Assembly: GCA_024235695.1 (NCBI GenBank)
Contig: JACKLX010000003.1
Location: 124,001-188,000, forward strand
Reading direction: 5' to 3'
From: Accumulibacter sp.
GTDB taxonomy: Bacteria; Pseudomonadota; Gammaproteobacteria; Burkholderiales; Rhodocyclaceae
Length of the DNA stretch: 64,000 nt
In this document: positions 49,211-56,544 of the stretch, piece after piece
Position numbering within the stretch: position 1 is the stretch's first letter
How the letters are laid out: each line of letters starts with the position of its first letter
Translations under genes and position numbers: made by a program
Notes under the pieces: model-generated
What the model was told of the DNA's origin: nothing
Databases searched by the model: none
The model's input: the letters and a program-made list of their open reading frames with translations, nothing else

Positions 49211-50836
49211 ATGTTGCGCATCAGCGAAATCCGCCTGCCGATCGACCATCCGCCCGAAGCGCTGGCGGCCGCGGTCGCCGCCCGGCTGGCCATCGCGCCG
49301 GCAGACGTCGGCGCGATCCGGGTGTTCCGGCGCAGTCAGGACGCGCGCAAGGCGAGCGCGCTGACCTTCATCTACAGCGTGGACGTCGCCGTGCCCGACG
49401 ACGCGCTACTGCTCGCGAAGTTCGCCGGCGACCGGCGCCTGCAGCCGACGCCGGACATGCGCTACCACTTCGTCGGGCAGGCGCCGGTGCCGCTGAGTTC
49501 GCGGCCGATCGTCGTCGGTTTCGGCCCGGCCGGGATTTTTGCGGCGCTGATTCTGGCCCAGAGCGGATTTCGGCCGATCGTCATCGAGCGCGGCAAGGCG
49601 GTACGCGAGCGAACACAGGACACCTGGGGATTGTGGCGCCGGAAGGTGCTCGATCCCGAGTCGAACGTGCAGTTCGGTGAAGGCGGCGCCGGCACCTTTT
49701 CCGACGGCAAGCTGTACAGCCAGATCAAGGATCCGCAGCATCATGGCCGCAAGGTGCTTGAGGAGTTCGTCAAGGCCGGCGCGCCGGCGGAGATCCTCTA
49801 CGTCAGCAAACCGCATATCGGCACCTTCCGGTTGGTCGGCATGGTCGAGCAGATGCGCCGCGAGATCGAGCGCCTCGGCGGCGAGATTCGCTTCCAGCAG
49901 CGGCTCACCGGCCTGCAGATCGACCACGGACAGCTGCGCGGCCTGACGCTCGCTTCAGGCGAGCAATTGCGCGGCGAGCAGGTGATCCTGGCGCTCGGCC
50001 ACAGCGCCCGCGACAGCTTCGAGATGCTGCAGCGCGCCGGCGTGTTGATGGAAGCCAAGCCGTTCTCGATCGGCCTGCGCATCGAGCATCCGCAATCGCT
50101 GATCGACCAGGCGCGCTTCGGCAGGCACGCCGGCAACCCGCTGCTCGGCGCCGCCGACTACAAGCTGGTCCATCACTGTCGCAACGGGCGGTCGGTGTAC
50201 AGCTTCTGCATGTGCCCGGGTGGGACGGTGGTGGCGGCGACCTCGGAAGAGCGGCGGGTGGTAACCAACGGCATGAGCCAGTATTCGCGCAACGAACGCA
50301 ACGCCAACGCCGGCATCGTCGTCGGCATCACGCCGCTCGACTACCCGGGCGGGCCGCTGGCCGGCATCGAGCTGCAGCGGCGGCTGGAAAGTCGTGCCTT
50401 TGAACTCGGAGGCGGCAGCTACGAGGCGCCGGCGCAGCTGGTCGGCGACTTTCTCGCCGGCCGCCCGTCGACCCGCCTCGGGTCGGTGATCCCGTCGTAT
50501 CAGCCGGGCGTGCGGCTGACCAACCTCGCCAGCGCCCTGCCGGATTACGCGGTCGAGGCGATTCGCGAGGCCTTGCCAGCCTTCGACCGCCAGATCAGGG
50601 GCTTCGCGATGGCCGACGCGGTGCTCACCGGTGTCGAGACGCGTACCTCGTCGCCCCTGCGAATCACCCGCGGCAGCGACTTCCAGAGTCTCAACGTCAG
50701 GGGACTGTACCCGGCGGGCGAGGGCGCGGGTTACGCCGGCGGCATCCTCTCGGCCGGCGTCGACGGCATCCGCGTTGCCGAGGCGCTGACGCGCGAACTG
50801 CTCAGGCGCGCAGCGCTGCCCGGCTCGGCGAGTTAG
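49211..50836 (+). CDS. FAD-dependent dehydrogenase (uncharacterised, YtfP/COG2509-like)
   Basis: A 541-residue flavoprotein starting at ATG 49211. An N-terminal domain of about 95 residues (LRISEIRLPIDHPPEAL, then VFRRSQDARK) precedes the FAD-binding Rossmann motif VVGFGPAGIFAALILAQ. The family-specific FGEGGAGTFSDGKLYSQIKD and FSIGLRIEHPQ follow, and YPAGEGAGYAGGILSAGVDG at the C-terminus completes the FAD site. The reaction is unknown for this conserved group. It lies 31 bp after the aldolase gene and may be co-transcribed, though a functional link is not established. Confidence 0.9.
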   Translation: MLRISEIRLPIDHPPEALAAAVAARLAIAPADVGAIRVFRRSQDARKASALTFIYSVDVAVPDDALLLAKFAGDRRLQPTPDMRYHFVGQAPVPLSSRPIVVGFGPAGIFAALILAQSGFRPIVIERGKAVRERTQDTWGLWRRKVLDPESNVQFGEGGAGTFSDGKLYSQIKDPQHHGRKVLEEFVKAGAPAEILYVSKPHIGTFRLVGMVEQMRREIERLGGEIRFQQRLTGLQIDHGQLRGLTLASGEQLRGEQVILALGHSARDSFEMLQRAGVLMEAKPFSIGLRIEHPQSLIDQARFGRHAGNPLLGAADYKLVHHCRNGRSVYSFCMCPGGTVVAATSEERRVVTNGMSQYSRNERNANAGIVVGITPLDYPGGPLAGIELQRRLESRAFELGGGSYEAPAQLVGDFLAGRPSTRLGSVIPSYQPGVRLTNLASALPDYAVEAIREALPAFDRQIRGFAMADAVLTGVETRTSSPLRITRGSDFQSLNVRGLYPAGEGAGYAGGILSAGVDGIRVAEALTRELLRRAALPGSAS

Positions 50837-50848
50837 CGCGAAGCGCGC

Positions 50849-51280
50849 TCAGCCGCCGAAGCGGCGCTTGCTCTGTTCGCGACGCTCCTGCGCTTCGAGG
50901 CACAGCGCCGCGGTCGGACGCGCCAGCAGCCGGGCGATGCCGATCGGCTCGCCGGTTTCCTCGCACCAGCCGTAATTGCCTTCGTCGATGCGGCGCAGCG
51001 ACTCACGAATCTTCTGGAGCAGCTTCCGTTCGCGGTCGCGGACGCGCAGTTCCAGGGTGTGTTCCTCTTCGGTACTGGCCCGGTCGTTCCAGTCCGAACT
51101 TATTTCGCTCTCCTGCAGGTGTCCTGCCGTCTCCTTGACTGCCGACAGCAGCGCTTCTTCCTCGTCGAGCAAGCGTCGGCGAAAAAAGGCCAGCTGTCCG
51201 GCAGACATGTACTCGTCTGGCGAGGCGGCGAGCAGCGTCGCTTCGGTCTCTGCGCCAGCTCTTGCGGCAAGTTTGTTCAT
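50849..51280 (-). CDS. dksA: RNA polymerase-binding transcription factor DksA (two-Cys type)
   Basis: A 143-residue DksA: N-terminal coiled coil with the tip context SSDWNDRASTEEE (the DxxDxA equivalent), then a C-terminal zinc-finger-like fold. Instead of four cysteines it has C-x2-T-x17-C-x2-A (WCEET ... LCLEA), so zinc binding may be weak or absent, as described for Pseudomonas DksA2 and other betaproteobacterial DksA. It tunes rRNA and stress promoters with ppGpp. ATG 51280 is chosen because GGAG lies 8 bases upstream; an in-frame GTG at 51289 overlaps that site. Confidence 0.92.
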   Translation of the reverse strand: MNKLAARAGAETEATLLAASPDEYMSAGQLAFFRRRLLDEEEALLSAVKETAGHLQESEISSDWNDRASTEEEHTLELRVRDRERKLLQKIRESLRRIDEGNYGWCEETGEPIGIARLLARPTAALCLEAQERREQSKRRFGG

Positions 51281-51555
51281 GTCTTTCACTCCGTTACGTC
51301 CTGATCAGGCAGCGGTTGCCAGCGACGGCCCTGGCGTCGCCTCTGGGAGCCGCGTGTTCGTGCCACAGGCGGAGCATGTTATAGCATTGCGCGTCGGGGG
51401 CATAGCCGGATGCCTGAAGCGGACAGTCGGCAGCAAACGACAGCGTTGATCGTCAGCGCGCTGCCGCTCCTTCGGCGTCGCCCGCGTCGATCGATCGGAT
51501 CGGCCAGATCAGTTACCATCGCCTGCTTCGATCACCAGTCACGAGGGTCAAGCAG

Positions 51556-52785
51556 ATGCGTTCTCCAGAAATGGACCGGGCGGCCGCCGAACGGGTGACG
51601 CCCTGGACGGTCTTCCTGATTTTCCTGCGCCTCGGGCTGACCTCGTTCGGTGGGCCGGTCGCGCATCTCGGCTACTTCCGCGAGGAGTTCGTCAACCGCC
51701 GCCGCTGGCTCAGCGATCGTGCCTACGCCGATCTGGTCGCGCTGTGCCAGTTCCTGCCCGGCCCGGCGAGCAGTCAGGTCGGCATCTCGATCGGCCTGTC
51801 GCGGGCCGGCTATGGCGGCGCGCTGGCTGCCTGGACGGGGTTCACGCTGCCGTCGGCGGTCGCCCTGATCGTCTTCGCGCTCGGCATTGCGAGCTGGGGC
51901 GACGCCGTGCCGGCAGGCGTGCTGGACAGCCTCAAGGTGGTCGCCGTGGCGGTCGTCGCACAGGCGGTGTGGGGGATGGCGCGCAGCCTCTGTGTCGGCA
52001 GCTTGCGCGTCTCGATCATGGCCGCGGCAGCGTGCATCGTGCTGGCCTGGCCCAGCGCACTGGCGCAGGTCGGCGTGATCGTTGCCGCCGGAGCGCTTGG
52101 TGTGTTGCTCTTCAAGGTCAGCGCCGACGCCGTGCACGAACCGCTGCCGATGACCGTCGGCCGTCGCGCCGGCAGTGTCTGGCTGGCGCTGTTCGTGGCC
52201 CTGCTGGTCGCCCTGCCGCTGCTGGCGCAAGCCTGGCCGGAAAGGACGCTGGCGTTGATCGACGCCTTCTACCGCGCCGGATCGCTGGTTTTCGGCGGCG
52301 GCCACGTCGTCCTGCCGCTGTTGCAGGCCGAGGTGGTGCCCACCGGCTGGGTGAGCAGGGAATCCTTCCTGGCCGGCTACGGCGCCGCGCAGGCGGTCCC
52401 CGGCCCGCTCTTCACCTTCGCCGCTTTCCTCGGGGCGTCGATGAACGAGGCGCCGAGCGGCTGGCTGGGTGGCGCGATCTGCCTGGTCGCGGTCTTCGTC
52501 CCCTCGTTCCTGCTGGTCTGCGGCGCCCTGCCGTTCTGGGAGCAGCTGCGGCGCAGCCAGCACACGCAGGCGGCGCTGGCCGGCGTCAATGCCGCGGTCG
52601 TCGGTTTGTTGCTGGCCGCGCTGTATCAGCCGGTGTGGACCAGCGCCATACGCCAGCCGGCCGACTTCGGTCTGGCGCTGGTCGCGCTGGTCGCCCTGAT
52701 GTTCTGGAAACTGCCACCGACGCTGGTGGTGGTCGGCAGCGCAGTGGCGGGCTGGCTGTTGAGCCGTTTCGCCATCGCCGTCTGA
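51556..52785 (+). CDS. chrA: Chromate transporter ChrA (CHR family)
   Basis: A 409-residue membrane protein with two homologous CHR halves. The first half has the motifs LRLGLTSFGGPVAHLGYF and LCQFLPGPASSQVGISIGL. The second has the matching AGSLVFGGGHVVLPLLQ and GYGAAQAVPGPLFTFAAFLG. Such long-form ChrA proteins export chromate by an antiport mechanism; other members carry sulfate-like anions, so chromate resistance is likely but not proven. No chrB regulator is adjacent. A hairpin follows its stop. Confidence 0.93.
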   Translation: MRSPEMDRAAAERVTPWTVFLIFLRLGLTSFGGPVAHLGYFREEFVNRRRWLSDRAYADLVALCQFLPGPASSQVGISIGLSRAGYGGALAAWTGFTLPSAVALIVFALGIASWGDAVPAGVLDSLKVVAVAVVAQAVWGMARSLCVGSLRVSIMAAAACIVLAWPSALAQVGVIVAAGALGVLLFKVSADAVHEPLPMTVGRRAGSVWLALFVALLVALPLLAQAWPERTLALIDAFYRAGSLVFGGGHVVLPLLQAEVVPTGWVSRESFLAGYGAAQAVPGPLFTFAAFLGASMNEAPSGWLGGAICLVAVFVPSFLLVCGALPFWEQLRRSQHTQAALAGVNAAVVGLLLAALYQPVWTSAIRQPADFGLALVALVALMFWKLPPTLVVVGSAVAGWLLSRFAIAV

Positions 52786-52788
52786 AGG

Positions 52789-52805
52789 CCGGGGCGTCGC
52801 CCCGG
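52789..52805 (+). terminator. GC-rich hairpin after chrA
   Basis: CCGGGGC (52789-52795) and GCCCCGG (52799-52805) pair over a 3-base loop, 3 bases after the chrA stop. It separates chrA from the convergent helicase gene. No U-tract is present. Confidence 0.5.
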
Positions 52806-52840
52806 GATGACAGCGCGGCTCGAGGCGATCGCGGTCGGCG

Positions 52841-52951
52841 TCAGGGGCTTCGCATGTCATCGAGAAATCCTGATGCCGGTTCGACGCTGGTCATAAGCAG
52901 ACGATCCCGCGCTCGCGCGCACGCGACGTGGAGCAGATGGCGCTCGGTGTC
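52841..52951 (-). pseudogene. Out-of-frame 3' end of the UvrD-like helicase gene
   Basis: Reading minus-strand from 52951 in the next frame gives 36 residues and a TGA at 52841. They begin DTERHLLHVACARARDRLL and continue to a natural-looking end (FLDDMRSP). This is UvrD motif VI (usual form VACTRAR) plus the expected short tail. It joins the upstream frame exactly where a Y codon is expected: the DNA reads GTC-TA-GAC where GTC-TAC/T-GAC would restore the frame. So one base is missing, and the loss itself creates the TAG stop of the main frame. Confidence 0.85.
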
Positions 52952-54942
52952 TAGACCTCCTGCAGGTCGGCGTCGTCACCGACCGTCTCGATGCGCTCCT
53001 GCAAGGGAATTACCTCGTCGTCGCATGCCATCACCACCACGGCGCGGAATTCCAGCCCCTTGGCGAGGTGCGTGGTGCTGATGGCGACTTGCCCGCTGAT
53101 CGTCTCGACCTGCTCGTCGAGGACCTTGAAGGCCAGCCCCGATTCCCTGACGGCCGCCCGGACGCGGTCGAGCTGTGCCTCGGATTGAACGAACACGCCG
53201 ATCTCGTGCGGCAGCAGGCCGGCCTCGGCACACCCCGTCAGCCATTTGGCGACTGCTCCGATTTCCTCGCTCTCGTCCTTGTGGTTGTGGATTATTGGCG
53301 GCGGGCCGTTGGACACCGAGATGGTGTCGCTGCGATCCTCGCTGTTGCCATCGACGTCGGTCACGGTCGGGCCAAGCAGTCGATCAGCCTGGCTGCGGAT
53401 TTGGTGCGAGGTACGGTAGTTGACGCGCAAGGTGCGCGAGCGTCCCCGGATGTCCACCCCGAGCGCTTTGCACGAAAACGGTTGCTGGAAGATGCGCTGG
53501 CCAAGGTCGCCGGCAAAAAACAGCGCATTGGGCCGGCCGCCACCCAGGGCGGCAAGGAATCGGAGATGAGCGACACCGAGATCCTGTGCTTCGTCCACCA
53601 CCGCGAAGTCCAAGACCACCTTTTTCTGCGCCGAAAATGCTGCGGCCAAAGCGGTGAACCGCTCTGCATGCGTGATCAGCTTGCGTTCGTGCAGTCTTGC
53701 GCGTAGCCGCTCGAAGATCGACCACAGCACGGCGCGCTGCGCTTCCGGAAGCCTGCTCTTCCGACCGAGGCGAACCACGTCGCGATATTCATCCCAGGTG
53801 GTCAGCTGCCACGCATCGACGACCTGTTCCCATTCGGTCAGGACAAAATGCACGCTGAACCTGTGGCCGTCGATGGCGCTCGCCGCGTCATTCAGTACTT
53901 CGCGGATGAACTCCCGGCTGGCCATCAATGGCGGGCCCACGTGGGCCGTGTACAGCCGCAGACCGATTGCCTCCAGCGAATGAACGTCTATTCGCTCGGC
54001 GAGGCGCGGCTTGTGGGCCAACAAGCGCTTCAGCTTCGCGTGCAGTGCACTCGCCAGGGTGTCCGAGAAAGTCGTCAGGAGGACGCGCGCATCGTTATTC
54101 GTACGCGCCAGATAGGCGGCCCGATGCAGGGCGACGATGGTCTTCCCCGTGCCGGCCGAGCCAGCAACCCGTGCCGGTCCCGCATGGTCACGCTCGACCC
54201 ATTGTTGTTGTTCGGGATGAAGAAAGACGGCCCACTTGTCCCACGGGAGTTCGAGCGCGCGCTGCAACTCGTCTACGTTCGACATCATCCTGAAGCGTCG
54301 TTGAGCGTCGGGGTGATCGAAGGGGCCGACTGTTTCGGCGGATGGCGTCGGTGCGCGAGGTTTGCCGCCTGTTGCCAGTTCAAGCAGTGCCTCTGCCGCC
54401 TCGGCTGGCAGATGGTCGGATAAGGCCAGAAGCGTGTCCTCGTTCGCCTGCTTGACGTCGGCCAACCATTCGGCCGGTACCCCGTAACCGAGGAGTTCGT
54501 CATCGGACCTGCCGGCAAACAGGGGTGGTAGCTCGGGCGCTGGCTTTGGCTCCAGCACGAGTTCCGCTCGCAGCGCCTTTTGCGTGTACGCCGGGACAAC
54601 GATTTCCTTTACCGTCTCGCGTATCTCGACCAACTGCGCGGCACCCGTCTTCGGGTGCGTTTCCAGCTTGCGCCGTTCAGCCCAGTCGTATGCCTTGTCG
54701 TGGTGATCGACGTAGCAGAGCAAGAGGCTCGCATTGCTTCTGAGCACGATCAGACGCAGGTCGCTGCCGGCCCTTACTGACCGGAAGTGATTGTCCGGTG
54801 CGCGGTCCAGTCGGTGGAAGCTCAAGCCCGGATTGGCAGGATTGAGCTGCAAGTCGAACGCTGTCGTCTTGATAGCCGTTTTCTCGCCGCCGGTCAGGCG
54901 CGCCAGGCTGTCGGTGAACGTATCTGCGATGCGGAATTCCAT
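52951..54942 (-). CDS. UvrD-like helicase with RelE/ParE-like N-terminus (C-terminally truncated)
   Basis: A 663-residue superfamily 1 helicase. Residues 1-95 resemble the RelE/ParE toxin fold (FTDSLARLTGGEKTAI, then DLRLIVLRSNASLLLCYVDH and HDKAYDWAERRKLE). The helicase core has Walker A GSAGTGKT (261-268), DEAQD (450-454), GDLGQRIF, motif IV VNYRTSHQIRSQA and motif V STTHLAKGLEFRAVVV. It then stops at DDADLQEV, before motif VI with the arginine finger, because of a one-base frameshift; the rest lies at 52841-52951. Without motif VI, ATP hydrolysis should fail. It starts 19 bp after the DUF234-type ATPase gene and belongs to the leftward defence-type locus. Confidence 0.85.
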   Translation of the reverse strand: MEFRIADTFTDSLARLTGGEKTAIKTTAFDLQLNPANPGLSFHRLDRAPDNHFRSVRAGSDLRLIVLRSNASLLLCYVDHHDKAYDWAERRKLETHPKTGAAQLVEIRETVKEIVVPAYTQKALRAELVLEPKPAPELPPLFAGRSDDELLGYGVPAEWLADVKQANEDTLLALSDHLPAEAAEALLELATGGKPRAPTPSAETVGPFDHPDAQRRFRMMSNVDELQRALELPWDKWAVFLHPEQQQWVERDHAGPARVAGSAGTGKTIVALHRAAYLARTNNDARVLLTTFSDTLASALHAKLKRLLAHKPRLAERIDVHSLEAIGLRLYTAHVGPPLMASREFIREVLNDAASAIDGHRFSVHFVLTEWEQVVDAWQLTTWDEYRDVVRLGRKSRLPEAQRAVLWSIFERLRARLHERKLITHAERFTALAAAFSAQKKVVLDFAVVDEAQDLGVAHLRFLAALGGGRPNALFFAGDLGQRIFQQPFSCKALGVDIRGRSRTLRVNYRTSHQIRSQADRLLGPTVTDVDGNSEDRSDTISVSNGPPPIIHNHKDESEEIGAVAKWLTGCAEAGLLPHEIGVFVQSEAQLDRVRAAVRESGLAFKVLDEQVETISGQVAISTTHLAKGLEFRAVVVMACDDEVIPLQERIETVGDDADLQEV

Positions 54943-54961
54943 GCCTGCTTCCCTGTCTCGA

Positions 54962-56425
54962 CTACAGTCCGGCCGTCAGGTCGACGAGGCTCTGCGGCAA
55001 TACGTCGCGCTCCTGCAATGCCGCCCTGGCGTCCGCGCCAATGTCGGGGGCGATGGCCACGTACTCGCGCGTCCACCCTTTGAACTTCGGATGCACGGCA
55101 AGGAAGCGGTCGGCGCTCTTCTTCAGGGCATCTGCCGCGCCAATCAGACGGTCGGGGTTGCGCTTGCAGGTGCCGAAGCGAATTCGACGCTCGTCTTCGT
55201 TCACCGCCACGAGGTCGATTTCGACGTCGGAGCGATCCCAATAACCGCGAATACGCTCGCTGAGCGCGAAATCGCCAATGCCCAGGCGGCTGCGCTCCTC
55301 GTATAGCTGGCCCGCGAGGTCTTCCAGCGCGTAGCCCTCGACGTCGGCCAGACGCCCGTCGGCCTGGTCGATCAGGACGTCGATCGGGCGAAAAGCGACC
55401 GCCGAAACCGGCCGCTGCAAGGCCGACAGCCAGGCGCGCAGGAAATTGTCGCGGATGTAGTAGCGGCCGCTGCGTGCCCGCGCCGGCGAGAAGATCGGCA
55501 GGCGCCGCTCGATCATCCGGTAGCGTTCGCTGAGAACCTTCAGATAGCCGCCGACCTGGCGCACCTCGCCGGGACCGGAAAGCTCGACCATCGTCGCTTC
55601 GATGTCGGCGTTGGTGCAGCCCGGGTGTCTGGCCAGGTACTGCAACACCATGTCGTAGCGTCCGCGCAGTTCGCGCAGAAACCAGTTGTCGGCTTCGTTG
55701 CGCAGGGGCGAGGAACTGGAGAAGAACAGGCTGCGCAGCAAGGGCCGGCGCTCCGCGTTCAGCACCCCTTGCTCGTAGGCGTCGCGGTAAAACTTGGGTA
55801 CACCCTCGAACAGATTCCAGAGAAACAGCAGCCGTGAAGGATCGTCGTTGGCGTGGACGCGCAGGATCTCCAGCACCGAGGCGATGTCGAGATGCCCCAA
55901 CTCGATGGTGTCCGTGCTGCGGTTGAAAAGTGGTGCATCCCGATCCTCGAGTACGGCGGTCATTTCGGCGTGCAGCGATCCGAGCACGATCAAGCCGCCG
56001 ACGACCTGCGCCGCACGCGCAGCGAGGCGATCGACTTCCGCTTGCAGCAGCGAACAGAAGTCAGCCAGTTGCTTGCGGTGGAAATACTGGAACTCATCGA
56101 GCGCCACCACGTAACCGGCACTGGCCAGCCGCCCGATCAGTTGTGCCAGTTCACCGAGGCTGGTAACCCGCGCGTCGATACCAAACGTTTCCAGATAGCC
56201 GTTGCAGGCGGCTACGACACCTGCGGGGTCGGAATCCGGGATCTGAATGTAGAGCGTTCTGTCGATGGCGGCTGCACGCAGCGCCTCCTGGATCAGCGCT
56301 GTCTTGCCGATACGCCGTCGTCCGGAAATCTGCAGGAAGAACTATCGCCGCCGCTCGAGAATGCGCTGCATCTGTTGCAGCTCGGAGCGGCGGCCATAGA
56401 ACGACCAGGGAGCCATGTCAGTCAT
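54962..56425 (-). pseudogene. DUF234-type AAA ATPase interrupted by an amber codon
   Basis: From ATG 56425 the minus strand encodes MTDMAPWSFYGRRSEL and continues to RRR, then TAG at 56344-56342, then FFLQISGRRRIGKTAL in the same frame. The amber replaces a codon for W (TGG) expected before the P-loop. The frame then stays open to a stop at 54962, giving 488 codons in all. Visible parts: Walker A GRRRIGKT, Walker B-like VVALDEFQYF, winged-helix segment, and a C-terminal DUF234 region with SDVEIDLVAVNEDERRIRFGTCK. In the last motif the usual ECK reads TCK, so the putative nuclease Glu is lost. The longest downstream restart (GTG 56110) would lack the P-loop. Confidence 0.82.
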
Positions 56426-56544
56426 GTCGAATGCGTTGCGCGCCTTAATATAAAAGTTCTTACCTTAACCACAAAACAGAATCAAGCTATTGAATTATAT
56501 ATAAATAGCTGTTCACGAGAAGTCGCGTGGGCATGGTCGCAAAG
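56426..56544. promoter_or_regulatory. AT-rich spacer, likely promoter for the ATPase-helicase pair
   Basis: The 119 bp between the methyltransferase stop and the ATPase start are strongly AT-rich (about 56450-56512), with several TATA-like stretches on both strands. This is unlike the GC-rich surroundings. It probably holds a separate promoter for the two leftward genes that follow and may mark the join between two modules. Confidence 0.5.

Noticed and set aside
51281-51555. The 275-bp space between dksA and chrA, searched for a small RNA or chrB
   Set aside because: Short frames on both strands lack family sequence, and no stable hairpin followed by a U-tract was found.
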